A stretch of 64,000 nucleotides of DNA from Epiperipatus broadwayi (taxonomy: Eukaryota > Onychophora > Udeonychophora > Euonychophora > Peripatidae), in NCBI GenBank assembly GCA_028023455.1, contig JAQFVV010000350.1, positions 62,001 to 126,000 on the forward strand, given 5' to 3'. A model generated the notes under the pieces. The model was given only the letters and a program-made list of their open reading frames with translations. It was not told where the DNA came from and did not search any database. Each line of letters starts with the position of its first letter. The first letter of the stretch is position 1. Below are positions 39,363 to 52,850 of the stretch, piece after piece. A program made the position numbers and the translations under genes.

Positions 39363-41175
39363 TGTAAATAAAGTTAGCAATTTTGTATTTCTCTTATATT
39401 AAAAAAAAAAAGGGGGGAACTCATTGATAATAGCTGATCTACACAAAATCTGCAGACATTTTTTTAAAAATATGTTTTAGGATCTTATTAGCAATAATGA
39501 TATATTTTTGTAGAATCTTTTATTTTGTTTTACTCATTTTTCATGGCAAAAGTAATATCAGTTACTTTTTGAAGGTAAGCCAGTGGTGGGCAGTAATTCT
39601 ATTTTACTGTACATAAACATATGTAAATTATTATAATTTATTTTATATTTATTACTTTGAAACATAAAGAGAGAGATAGAAATAAAACCAGACAAAAAAA
39701 GGATTATGTATATTTTACATATTAGAGAATAACTGAAATATTTGTGACATTTATACAGAAGACATTGAATTATTTTAATCTTTTATATATGATAACTATA
39801 TTTAAAGTAATTTCTATGTAAATTCATACTAAATATATATTGTTCATAATTTCAAAAACAGTACTGAATTTGTTTACACAATGCCATTTAAAAATCACTT
39901 GATAGTGACTTGAAAATCAAATGAATTTTAATGTAAATATTTTTTTTTTCATAAAGTAAAAAGATTTTATTAGAGTTTTATTTTTTATTGGCAAAAGATT
40001 TTACTGCCCTTAATTTAACTGTCAGATGGGTTTTTATTTGCTAATAATTATTTTTTAATTTTCTTTTAGTTTATTTAATTAGAAAGGATTTGAATCCTGT
40101 CACAATTGTATTGTTTAATCTTAAAATAATGCCATTATTTTGCTAATATATATAGTAGTGGCTCATTTGTTTCAGTATTATCTGAAGTTCATAATTCATT
40201 TAAATAACAAAGTTGATCATTACAAGAAAATCATTTAGGATTGTTATTCTCTAATTATTAAGAAAGTTTTTTTTTGTTTAAAATGAGTTATTTTTTTAAA
40301 AAAACACAAATATATCATAGTCCTTAAAGCAAAATGAGTTTGATGTAACTTTTGTTTTGAGGACACCATCATGCATTTCTTGGGATGAAAAGGTTGTATT
40401 TCAAGATTCATTTTATTTGTAAAAGGTGCTCTCATATTTCACTGATTCTGAGCAACAACAGTTTTGCTCTAATTTTGAAAAAAATACTCATTGTCTTTGC
40501 ATATTCTTCTGGATTTGGAAAGGCATTTTCTTAATGTATTTATTTATATATGTATTTATTTTGCTTGTTGATAGACTGAATTACTTACTGTCTGCCACTG
40601 ATTTTTGAAATGTTCAGTGTGAAAGCAGTAGTAACTCTACTCAGCATTTTAAAGAAATCTTTCTGATTTCTTTTATTGCCATTGTTAATGAAAGAGTTGT
40701 GGACTTGTGCATACATCAGGTATATAAATAGCTTTTGTTTTCCAGCTCTTTATAACATCTCATTAAGCTTGCACACTTTAAAAGAATAAAATAAGTAGAA
40801 ACAATAATTGATAAATTTAGTAAAATAATGCCTCACTTGTGCTGTTTTTCTCTTAAAGCAATTAAAGGCATGGAGTATTTTACCAACAATTTTTCCCATT
40901 TTCAAAGTTAATTCTAGAATCCATCATTCATATTTTGTACCTATATATATGTGAATATACTTTTTTCCAAATTACTATTTAACATTTCTGCAATGAAACA
41001 AAATGACTACTAAATCATCCCTTTTTAAAATCCCAAGAGTTGGCCACAATCCACACATGGTGTTGCTTTTAGTGTTGCTATTTTTTATGTAAATATCTGT
41101 ATATTATGTGTTGAGCCTTATAGTGTTCTATCTTTGATTGTATATACTTCCTGAATAAACTTAAAATCATACTTG
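39363..41175 (+). other. probable 3' UTR of the PDE2A-like gene
   Basis: About 1.8 kb of AT-rich sequence with no open frame follows the PDE2A stop. AATAAA at 41154-41159 lies in a context (CCTGAATAAACTTAAAATC) that would suit a poly(A) signal. An earlier AATAAA at 39366 is only a few bases past the stop and is unlikely to be used. The 3' end is inferred; transcript data would settle it. Confidence 0.45.
41154..41159 (+). promoter_or_regulatory. candidate poly(A) signal
   Basis: AATAAA downstream of the PDE2A-like stop codon. Such hexamers are common by chance in DNA this AT-rich, so this is only a candidate. Confidence 0.3.
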
Positions 41176-41179
41176 TATG

Positions 41180-44100
41180 TCTAAATTTTTATCAAGTTTT
41201 CTCCAAACATTATCATAAAATTTTATTCAAAGTTAATATTAAATTATTATAATTTATAAGAGGGCATTCTGTAGATAAAAAGAAAATTGGCAAAACAAAA
41301 AGACAATTATGCACATAATGTTTTATAAAATTAACTGTACATAAAGATTGTTTTTTTTTAAACATATAATAGTATGTACAGATTACGTTAATGATTTTTA
41401 AGAGTTTAATAGTATAGAAAAATATAATATTTAACTTGAATAAGGGAAGAAAATCAATTAAATTTATTATTTAAACATTTTTTTGTATTTGTTTTCAGAA
41501 ATCTTTATATGGATTATATTTTTGTCAGAAAGCAGCTAAGCTCAAAACTTGTGTTATTTTTTAACATGGGAAGAAAAAAAAATAGAAATTACTTTTTTGA
41601 CTTTTTCTTTTGCTTGTTTATAATTATTTTTTTTTTTTAATAACATTTTATTTCACACAAACATTTTTACATATTGGAGTATTTATAAGTAAATTGTTAC
41701 TTTTATTTTTAACATAAACATCATGTAACAATGACTTATATAACTAACATTAATAATTGTTTTCATCACTTGAAATTAATCCAATAAATTTTAAATCAAT
41801 ATTAGAAAATTTTAAACAATACAAAAAATGTTTAAAAAGTTTAGTAGTCATTAGTTTATAAATGTTTGTGCTCTGTTTGGAAGCAAATCTAGATATTCGA
41901 TTCATTAAGCCAGCATTCCAATCAGGGCTTGCAATTATTATTCTTATTTTTTAATATCTATATCATATATATTTGAATTATGTAAATAGTTTAATATAAG
42001 TACAGTAAATAAAGTAGTATAAGTTAAACCGTAACATAAACTATGTATATATTGTGTGAATGGTTTTTGATAGGTTTTATTCAGTAATATTATTTACAAT
42101 ATCTTACATCTCCCATAAATAAGACTTTTTGGAGAACTTTTTTATTTATTTTTAATTTTATATCTTTTCATTTTATATATTCTGAAGTTGTTTTTTAAAA
42201 ATTTGTTAATAGTAAGATTTTATGATTATTTACACATTCATAATTAAAAATGTTAAATCAATCCCACTTTATTTAAAGAGCCTTATTATCTGAAATTTTA
42301 GTCTACTGTTTCAGTTTTATTTTTATTATATCTTTTCAACATTATTACTACATTGTAAATGTAATTTTTCAATTTGATTTTAAAAAGAAATATTATATAA
42401 ACAAACGTATGTGTCTGTGAAGAACTATAATTCACATTTTTCACTTTGGCAAATCATTAATCAATGATCATTGGTCCATTAGCAATACATGAAACTCCAA
42501 AACTTTATAGAATATTAGTTTAATATGTCTATGTGTAGTGTTCCCATTGATATACTTGTATTTTATATATATGCCATATTTTATATTTATTTTCTTAAAT
42601 GCACATTTTTATTATTATTTATAATTGAATTTATTAATAAATGTGACAACGTCATATGTTATATTTAAAATTAATAGCATGAATCTTGCAAAAAAAATTA
42701 TATGACTTATAGGTAATCATAGGTTAGTACCATTAGGAATATAATACTTCTCTACAACAGAACATGGTTGCATCATATTAGAATGATAATTTTATTTTTA
42801 CAATTAGTGTATTAATACTAATCTAACCACCCATTTTTACTGTGGGTCTTTACCTTCTAATTAAAAATAACTAAAAAAAATTACTAGTCACCATTTGATG
42901 ATTAGTTATGGGTTTTCTATTTGAAAGAAAAATCCTAAGATTGTTTATCAAAGGGCCAGACTCAAATCCCAAGTCATGGCAGTACTATAATATTAAAAAT
43001 ATTTAATTTGAGTATCAAAAATTTTAAATCCCTTTGCAGGTGTATTTTACATAAGCTGTCATATGAACATGATTTTACATATTCTAAATTATTGCTGTAA
43101 AATTAAGATTTTTCAAAATTAAAAAAAAATAAAAAAATAGTAGATATAAATAATTTGTTAGTGTGAGGTTGTTAGTTTTTATAATTTAGTTAAAGTAAGA
43201 ACTAACATTATTAACTTTAAAAAAATAATAAAGAATGAATTATTAGAATTAATATTATAATAAGATTTCTTTTTTTTTTTTTGTATGTAATATATCATAA
43301 CAACAACAACAAATAATAATAACTTTTCATATGCATTTAATACTTGCAATTTGTGAATAAATCATTTGAATAAAATAATATAGCAAATCATATTTTTATT
43401 CATTTTTTGCATACTATATCATAGTAAATATAAATAGTAACAATAATAATCATTTACTATATGTAATTAATATTTGGAATATATTTATTATTTTCAAATG
43501 TAAACTGAAAAATTTGATTGTTATACTGTATTCCTTGGAGTTTATGTATAGAAAAAACACTAAACATATAGTTCCATGTGTGTTTTTTTATTCTGAGGAA
43601 GATTGATAAGCAATCAAAATTTTCAGCTTACATTTAAAAATAATAAACAAATTGTATGTATTAAATGCAAATGGAAAGTAATTATTATTGTTATCAGAAT
43701 TAATAATGTTAAGCAAAAACAATATTAAGTAAATATAGTGTGAACTCATGAATAACACTGGTTATGATTCATTTTCAATAAAAATAATAAACAAGAATGA
43801 ATTATATATTCATAAATAAAATAATAATTATAATAACTTGGAAGCAATTCAGTGACTTTATCAGGAAATATTCATGACTAAATAGGAAAAGTGGATAATT
43901 GATTCTCATTATTTGTGGGAAGTTTTCCTGCTTTTAATTCTTAATTTGGTGCATTAGTTATTGCATGAAAATGTGCAGAAATAAATTTTACTTATTTCAT
44001 ACGTGTGACTGTATCTGGCATTTGATGAAAAACATTTTAATATTGTTATCTTGTTCATTGAATTTAAAATATTTAACAATTAATATAATATTTACTAAGG

Positions 44101-45965
44101 CAATAAATTAAATTTGAAATAGATAATGCAATTAGTGTAAAAAAAATATGAGTGTGAGAACCAAACTGGATAGTTTAGTTATTCATAATCAATTTAAAAT
44201 GCATAATCATATTTTCAAAAATAATATATACAAATGAATAAAATGACATTTAATAAATTAATAATAACTGATATGTGAATCTATCATAAAGTAAACAAGA
44301 TTAATATAAATATAAAAAAATTAATAAATGTACATAAAAGATTAATTATATAATAATACGTATATGAAACCATAAATAAATAACTTGAAAATTTTTCTGT
44401 TGTTATTTCAATATAGATTTCTACATGTTAGAGAAGAAAGTTATTGATTTTATTAAGACAAAAGAAATATAACTTCAGTTTTAATAATTTATAAATTTCT
44501 ATCAAATTATTTAATCAGAACTTAGTAATTATTTAAGAATGTGAATACCTGTATTTTTGAATATGAGATGCAATTTCAACACATATTTTTTGAATACACT
44601 TCTAATGGTTTTATGCTCTATTAAAATTATCCTTTTAAAAGAATTAACATTTAAAGGGCAAGAATATATTTTTTCCTTGTCTATTTTATATGATAAAATT
44701 CTAACAGGATAAGTAATTTATCTTTTTTACAATAATTTATCATGCTAATTCTTTTTTGTTAACTTTTAAATAGTAATATTTTTATTGACAAGATATCCTA
44801 TAAGAAATTATACTTCTTTGGCACATACAAAAAAAAAAAAACAATTTGTGTGTTATAATAATCATAAAAAAACACCACCTATGTCTTGGATCATTCTTAA
44901 ATATTCTCATTTCAATATTTGTTTTTGTTTTTTTATCTAACAATTATATATATATGGGTGTAAAAAAGATGGGGCCTATAGATAGCAGATAGTAGAATGA
45001 CCTCAGATTTCAGATTATTAATAATCAGCAAGCAATATGAGATCAAAAGTAATTTTTTTGCAGAATATGATATTGTTTCTACAACAACTAGGCATTATTC
45101 CAATCCAGACAGTCTTTTGTCTCCTATATGTTTGTTACCTACTATCTTAAATTAATGCAAGATTCGGTTGAGGTGAGCTTTTCCTATCAATTGTCAACTT
45201 TCTGTCACTAAATGAAAGACTAATTGCAATTTTTGTATAAGGCAGTGCAGTCAATAATAAATAATTATAAAATATAAGTATAAACTTGGCAAAAATTTAA
45301 GTTTAGACACTTCTATTTAGGGATTTTTTCATCTACCATGAAAATAAAAGTAGAGAAAACAATCTAAAAAATGTATTTTCTCATAATTTGTACAAGCTCA
45401 ACAGGATTACTCACCAAAGCAGTAAAAATAATTGTTAATTAATGATAGTGATAAATCAGAAGATAATAATAAAGATAAGTATTTTACTTGATATGAATTG
45501 TTCAAGTCTGAATAGAAAATAGCAACTGTAGTTAAAGAGATGTTTAGATTTAAAATTGATGCAACTTCTTTTATTGAAAATCATCCAGAAGTTCTACTGT
45601 TTTATTGATTAAATAGATGACTACAATTAGCACTGTGTTAGATTTGCTGCAGAATTATAATTTAATATTTTTTTCTTGAAGTTTTCTAGATAGATCAATA
45701 AAATGCTAACAATATTAAAACCTGGTTTGAGCAATGTCATATCTATACAATTTACTAATGTTTATTTCAGATAAAGCTTTTATGTTGGATAGTTATTACA
45801 TCAACTTATTCAGGCATCACATTTTTCTGCTTGGAGACTAGTGTATATGTTGATAGAAAAAATGAATTTTGTCTAAATATTGGGAAGTAACTATATTATC
45901 ACTGTAAACTCAAGTAGTTTTATTGAGTTTTTGAATAACATATGCATTAACCATTTGTGTTTTTT
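41180..45965. other. AT-rich intergenic DNA
   Basis: No gene. An imperfect inverted repeat lies at 43456-43676 and a short decayed SINE-like stretch at about 42950-42990 (- strand). The rest is low-complexity. Confidence 0.45.
43456..43676. repeat. imperfect inverted repeat with about 90-bp loop
   Basis: Arms 43456-43520 and 43611-43676 are complementary with mismatches (AAAATTTGATTG with CAATCAAAATTTT near the loop). A partial third copy occurs at about 43320-43380. Confidence 0.55.
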
Positions 45966-45969
45966 TTTT

Positions 45970-46622
45970 AATTTATTAGATATAATAGAAAACTTTACAT
46001 GTAAGTACATTATATCATAAATACATTAACAAACAAACTAGATTATGTATACAGAGTATAAATTGTATGACAACAAAATTAACTCAAAGAACAAACACAT
46101 GTATATAAGTATACATGTATAACACCAGCAGCAGTAGCCATTTGAAAAGAGTATAATCATTCCAATTCCTTAGATGCTTGTGTTATGATTGTTTTCTTGT
46201 TAGAATATTTGTTCGAGAGTGACTTCACAGACATCATCTCACACATTGGGAAAAATAACTTTATCCCATGTATCATGAAACAGGAAATCAGGTGACACCA
46301 CACAGTCTCTAGTCTTTGCCTGTAAAAGGAGATTTAGGAATATGTCCAGCTTTGGTGTGTTTGATGTTCTAAAGATTATTTTACATCTTGTCAAACATAT
46401 TGTGAATGTCTAAAAAATAGTCTAATATTTGCAAAAAGACCGTTCTTAATGGTGTTCTTCACTGAAAGCGCATTTCTGATGTGAAGTGCCACCTTATTCA
46501 GCTCCAGTGTTACAGGGAGAAGAGTCTGGTTCGGATATTTGAGATTATATACCTGCTGGAAGGTCCTTTTTCCATCCACTACAAGTGGTGTCCCAACCAG
46601 CTCATTACTACCATTTTGTTCA
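45970..46622 (-). pseudogene. unidentified broken coding segment (retrocopy or decayed terminal exon)
   Basis: This stretch is richer in G+C than its surroundings. On the - strand one frame is open from 46622 to a TGA at 46391 and contains GTPLVVDGKRTFQQVYNLKY and PNQTLLPVTLELNKVALHIR, which look coding in amino-acid and codon use. A second coding-like stretch follows in another frame (around 46340-46230, with SPDFLFHDTWDKVIFPNV) and then stops. The - strand ends near 45970 with AATAAATT followed by a run of about ten A residues, which could be a retrocopied poly(A) tail. I do not recognise the protein. The two frames argue for a pseudogene. The alternative is a real last exon ending at 46391 with a 3' UTR. 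Confidence 0.35.
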
Positions 46623-47303
46623 GATAAAAAATTACTTTAAGGAAATTTGAATGCATTTAGATTTTAAATAATTGTATCTATTGGATTTATATTATGTGAA
46701 CATTTACAAGCATATATTGTTAAATAGATCATAAATTTATCGGCTTCAAATGATAATTACATTAAAAATAATTCTATTTCAAATATTTTAATACAGAATT
46801 TAATATTCATTCTAACAATTGACAAAAAAGCTTTAGAAATTACTGGCAAATAAAACTATAAAGAAAATGCAGCCATTTTCTTATCATAATCACTTTATAA
46901 CTTGTTTTAATGCACTGAAAATAGCATGTAGATTAAAAAAAGTAATAATAATATGCAGACAACATTTCCATATGATAATAGCAATATTTCAAACAGGTGG
47001 AGGATTAGTTAATCACTTTTTGAAAAATAATATAAAAATTGAGAGTGATATTAAAAATATAATTTTATTTTCTTGTTTAGATTTAGACAAAAATATTCAG
47101 TTTAATCAAATTAAAACATTTCTTTGTAAATTGGAAAGGCTGTTGCTCTTGATGAAAATTTTTAAGAAGTTTTGAAATGATATTTTCAAAGTTATTTGGA
47201 TATTTTGAGAATATATAGATAAATGGATTTGAATCATCTAATCTTAAAGATGTTTCTATTGTTTCAAAGTAAAAAAAAAAAAATAGTTATAAAAAAATTG
47301 CAA
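46623..47303. other. AT-rich intergenic DNA
   Basis: No supported gene. A 102-codon open frame at 46867-47175 is built of AT-rich codons and has no recognisable motif. Confidence 0.45.
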
Positions 47304-47314
47304 TAATTATCAAG

Positions 47315-47933
47315 TGTAAATATATAAATTTATTAAGTGCTAGCAGATATCTAATAATAACATGCAAGGCTAAAATCTTAGTTCAGAATGTTTGAGTTTG
47401 ATTTATTTAAATATAAATTTAAGTGTAGAAGAAGGTGGATCCCATCTTTTTTTTTGTGTTCTGGCTTGTGTTCGTGAATTGAGAGTTCCACGTGCAGTCA
47501 TTATTACATCTGATTGGCTGTCACATAAGCATTTTTAAGACACTTCTGTCGAAGGTTTTAGCCTTGCATGTTATTATTAGATATCTGCTAGCCCTTAATA
47601 AATTTATATATTTACATTTGTTACTATCATTTTATTAGATTTAAAAATTGCTTCGTTGTAAATTGAAAGATTTCACGTTGTTTATTTATATATAATATTT
47701 AGTGAATTAAATGTGATGTTTTAAGCTTCACGCTCTTTAGTTCAGAATGCTTGGGTCTGACTTATGTATATATAAATTTAAGTATAGAAGAAGGTAGATC
47801 CCATCTTTTTCTTGTGTTCTGGCTTGTATTTTTGAATTGAGAGTTCCACGTGCAATCGTTATTACATCTAATTAGCTGTCACATAAGCATTTTTAAGGCG
47901 CTTCTGTCAAAGATTTTAGCCTTGCTTGTTTAG
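47315..47933. mobile_element. 619-bp composite repeat with 11-bp flanking duplication
   Basis: Exact TAATTATCAAG flanks both sides (47304-47314 and 47934-47944). The first part (47315-47616) is a module bounded by inverted repeats of about 60 bp (GTGCTAGCAGATATCTAATA at left; its near-complement at 47556-47616). The module interior, starting TTAGTTCAGAATG and ending TTTTAGCCTTGC, occurs again in direct orientation at about 47740-47926 without the right inverted repeat. No coding sequence. The class is unknown; Penelope-like relatives can show mixed direct and inverted terminal copies. Confidence 0.6.
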
Positions 47934-47944
47934 TAATTATCAAG

Positions 47945-49336
47945 GAAAATCATTGACATTCACTATGGTAAATGTAATTATAAGGACTTTGTTGAATCAA
48001 GTTTAGTTGTTACCAGAAACTCAATGTGATTTTTTTTCATGAAATCATTTAATGGAATGGTAGAGTGATGGACGCTGGAGATCCAAATCCATAGATCTTC
48101 ATTTCGAGTAATAAATCAATTATTTTTTTATATAATTTTAGAAAATTACAAATTACTATAGACAGTTATGTTTTGTCAGGAAAATGCAAGAAATGTATCT
48201 GCAGTAAAATGATGATTTATAAAATTACTTTTATTGATTTGGTTAAAACATTTGACTCTATTAAATAACAAGCTTTTATTTGCTTACTGAAATTTTTATT
48301 ATAGAAAGCATTGTTATAGAAGTGTTTATATACATAAGAACAAAAGTAAAAACTTTCTATTAAATATATATGATTGTTTATACATTATAGTCATGTTGCT
48401 ATAAAATAACACCCCTATCAATCTAAATGTATATTATTTTTTATATCAGTAACTTAAATGACTAATTTTGTATTGTTGATACAAAGCTTTTATTTTAATA
48501 AATCCAATATTCATTGTAGATAACTTTTTTTATATTCTCCAAATATAAGTATTTCTCCTTATCATCAACTGAAGAAAGTTAAATTGAGGTTGATCAGGTT
48601 TTATTTTGTTTGGTATAATTAGAAATTATAATTGAAATAATCTATGTAAAATATTTTTGTATTTCATTATAAATTTTAATTATTTTTTTATTTTCAACAT
48701 TTTTTAGATCAAAATATTTTATTATTTTGAAAATAATTTGGCTTTTCAAAAACTAAATTGTTTTTAAATATGTAAATCCTCTTATCCCACCTCCCAATAA
48801 AAAATAATTTCAAATTATTTAACCAATACTAATTTGTTATATCTGCATACTTTTGATCTATAGTGATTAGAAATAATAATTATCCTTCATGGAAGAGATT
48901 TGCTTAAAAATTAATTGAACATGGATTGAGTCATTATACTTCAATGTTTGTGTCATCTTAATGATTATATGTACCTTTACTGATAATATATGGAGTGTAC
49001 AAATTTGACAATATTTATTATTACATGTAATGTACTTTTAATGAAGTAATGCCATTTTGTGTTTCAAATAAGATTATTTGGTTCTGTTTAGAAAAATGGT
49101 ATTTGTTACCACAAAATATTTTTTCAACATTATATTTTTTTTTAATACTTGCATACTAGCAATCCACTGCAATTATAAATAGTGATATATATTAGATGGA
49201 ATACTGATATTGCTATGTGTAAACAAAGTTAATTGTTCTCTATATTTTTTTTTGTTTTAGCTGTTTTAAGTCTCTTATTTTTTGATGCATTTTGAACTTC
49301 ATTTTTTTAAATTTTGTTTTTAGGGCTTTTACCAGC
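47945..49336. other. AT-rich intergenic DNA
   Basis: No gene. At 48058-48115 TGGTAGAGTGATGGACGC with a following TTCGAG looks like a decayed tRNA-derived SINE. Confidence 0.4.
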
Positions 49337-49342
49337 TTTATT
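49337..49342 (-). promoter_or_regulatory. candidate poly(A) signal of the MFSD6-like gene
   Basis: AATAAA on the - strand, about 40 bases downstream of the TAG stop at 49384. It would give a very short 3' UTR; the position is plausible but unproven. Confidence 0.35.
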
Positions 49343-49383
49343 TTATAGGCAATGAATTTGATAAGAGGCAGAACCTGTTTTGA

Positions 49384-49670
49384 CTAACTTGTTTCTATAT
49401 TATGGTTTGAAATATCTACATTATTTCTAATACTTTCTAAATTTTGATTATTTAATGCTGAATTTTCATTTTGAAAATTTATTTCTTTATCATTTGGTGC
49501 TGAATCTTCTGTTGGAACAGATTTATAATAATACCGTTTCAAAATCACATGGTGTAAAAAGAAAAAACATAATCCTGATATAAACATTCCAATACCAAAA
49601 CATCGATAAGATAATCTGATTCCATAACGATCCAATAGAAATCCACCAATAAGACTTCCTAGACCACGAC
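49384..49670 (-). CDS. MFSD6-like major facilitator transporter, terminal exon
   Basis: Read on the - strand, an acceptor TTTAATAG ends at 49671 and the exon begins with two bases completing a Gly codon. It then reads RGLGSLIGGFLLDRYGIR, a hydrophobic helix (CFGIGMFISGLCFFFLHHVIL) and a charged, Asn-rich tail of about 45 residues, with a TAG stop at 49384-49386. GRG-x-G-x-x-IGG followed by a short loop and a last membrane helix is the end of the MFSD6 branch of the major facilitator superfamily, an integral membrane transporter family. Earlier exons should lie at higher coordinates, but none is visible up to 64000. That side is filled with nested transposons, so the next intron probably exceeds 14 kb. 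An AATAAA on this strand (49337-49342) lies about 40 bases after the stop. Confidence 0.7.
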
Positions 49671-50959
49671 CTATTAAATATATAAATAATACTATTGTAA
49701 ATTAGTTAAAAGATATTTATCAACATTAAAATATCTCTTAATAGTTGCAACAAAATATAATTAAATTAAACAATTAGTAAGCACAATCATTTAATTAGTT
49801 AAGCCAAATTTAAATATTATCATTTAAAACCATTATTGATAAACTGCAGTTTGTTCAATCCATAATGTTTTCTTCACATCACTGCAACAAACTTTTTTAT
49901 CCATCCACCTTACATGTAGGTCTCTTTGGAAAACAGTTGAGTAATCTTTTTTAGTAATTTGTTCCAACAATCTTCCAATTAACATTTAATTCTTTTAATA
50001 ATATTGATGATGCATGTTAACTTTCTCATCTATGTATTTTGCTTTAATCTTCATTGTTTATAGTGTACATATTTTGTGATATGGTTAGACGTTTCAGATA
50101 TTTATTAAACACTGATAAAATACTTTTTTTTCCCAAACACATAGGCATATTTTTTAATATAAAAATCCATTCTCCAAGTTTCATTCTATAAATAACTTCA
50201 TTTATAATGTTTTCAGTGATAATAATAATCTGTTTAAAGTATTTACAGTTATTAACTTATAATTTTTTATTATTTTTGATTTTTTAGTGTTTATCTTTAG
50301 TTCACTTTTTTGTTTTATTTTGATAGCTTTTATAATATTTCCTTAAGCTCTGAAGAATTACAAAATGACCACATCAAACTGCAAAATTTAGATAATTTAA
50401 AGAATTTCTATTTACATCTTTTTTTTCATTTTAGTGTACAAAATACTTTATAAAACTATTGTAAAATGTTTTGGAAATATAGAATTATTTTGTTGTATAT
50501 TTTTATATTAATTTTCTCAATGTCATTATATAATTCACTTACTGTTGTTGTATTTTGATATTCTTTAGAATTTCATATTATACCGTATTTACATCTTGAT
50601 GCTTCAAAACTTTAATTTATTATCCAAGCAAATGATTACAGAATCAAATATCTTTTCATAAATTACAATTATAAAGCAAAATTACAAAATAAAATGGCAA
50701 CTCATACTCATTGATTTTTTCTTATAATATCTTTTAATATTTGGATGTGATCTATTATGCTATTGACTAGTTTGAGATAAAAGTGCTAGTATATAACCCA
50801 TTAGAAATTATTCACCCAATTGACAGAAGATTTATAGATCGATAATTTGTAATATCTTCTTTTTTAGATTTCTGTCATATCTAGCCTTGCCTTCAAATAT
50901 GGACTTATCCCAGATTACTTTCTTATCATGATTGGATTGAGTACTCATTGTTAGCCAAT

Positions 50960-51431
<472 letters not shown>

Positions 51432-51944
51432 AGCATAGCTAATGGCAAAAACAGACCAATAGGCAATGATGCTCACTGAATCTGAATGTCTCCATTAATG
51501 TTGGGCATCTGGCAATAAATTAGTCAGCCTTTTTAAAGGTAAAGCAGAGAACAACTTGTCAAATCTAAAAGACAGTATGCGTTCTCCATAGAACAACTGT
51601 TAAACCTGAATAACAGTAGCCTAGTTTTCCATATACAGTCAAAGGAAACTCTTACTAATCTGAATGCAGTGATCATTTTCTAGGCTATAGTTATTTAAGC
51701 TATCAGTTAATGCAGTGAGGCAAGTCCATTTTTAGGATTGGAAGCTGGAACCAAAGCTGACTTGCAAGCTGTAAATACAGCAAAAAGAGTCACTGTACGA
51801 GGCAGGCTGTCAAATACAACTGGAAGTGGCTAGAAAAGTCTACAAGCGCACATACAGTTCCTTCTTCAATAGTTCACCTTAGAACTGATAGCTATACTCT
51901 GCTAGACTGAAGCAAGTGGAGTACAGTTATCATTACTAAATATT

Positions 51945-52850
51945 TAAATAAGCATTTATTTTATATACCGTATGTTTTACAATTGTATACATTCAAATAT
52001 CAGCCTTTTAAGCTAATTATGCATACGCTTTGCGAGTGTTAATAATAAATGAATACTTTCTCACCAATACAAGATATAGTATTTATGCAGGAATAAAAGG
52101 AATCCTCATTCCTACAACTCAAATGCTTATATATGAGCAAATCTGAAGTACTGGTAAGTAAAGCGTGAGGATGGAACCGTCACTTTAAATTACTATATAC
52201 GATGTCTGAATGAATGATGTGGGTGAAATTGTCTAGAATTTACTAAACGTCATTCCAACTGAAACTTAATCATATGTAAATAAGCATTTATTTTATATAG
52301 TGTATGTTTTACAATTGTATACATCCAAATATCAGCCTTTACTTGCCAGTACTTCAGATTTGCTTATATATAAGCATTTGCGTCGTAGGAATAAGAGGAT
52401 TCCTTTTATTCCTGCATAAATACTATATCTTGTATTGGTGAGAAAGTATTCATTTATTATTAATACTCGCAAAGTGTATGCACAATTAGCTTAAAAGGCT
52501 GATATTTGAATGTATACAATTGTAAAACATACGCTATATAAAATAAATGCTTATTTACATATGATTAAGTTTCAGTTGGAATGACCTTTAGTAAATTCTA
52601 GATAATTTCACCCACGTCATTCATTCAGACATCGTATATAGTAATTTAAAGTGACAGTTCCATCCTCACGCTTTACTTGCCAGTACTTCAGATTTGCTCA
52701 TATATAAGCATTTGAGTCGTAGGAATAAGAGGATTCCTTTTATTCCTGCATAAATACTATATCTTGTCTTGGTGAGAAAGTATTCATTTATTATAAACAC
52801 TCGCAAAGTGTATGCACAATTAGCTTAAAATGCTGATATTTGAATGTATA
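51945..52850. repeat. 331-bp repeat array with inversion, inserted in the LTR
   Basis: AAATAAGCATTTATTTTATA starts near 51945 and again near 52277, giving a 331-bp period. After about 60 bp of the second unit the sequence switches to inverted copies of the unit (CTTGCCAGTACTTCAG at about 52343 and 52677), which run to 52850. CATTACTAAATATT lies on both sides (51931-51944 and 52851-52864). The sequence is absent from the 3' LTR. Confidence 0.8.

Noticed and set aside
46867-47175. 102-codon open frame on the + strand
   Set aside because: Composed of AT-rich codons typical of chance frames in this DNA, with no conserved motif and no good splice or start context.
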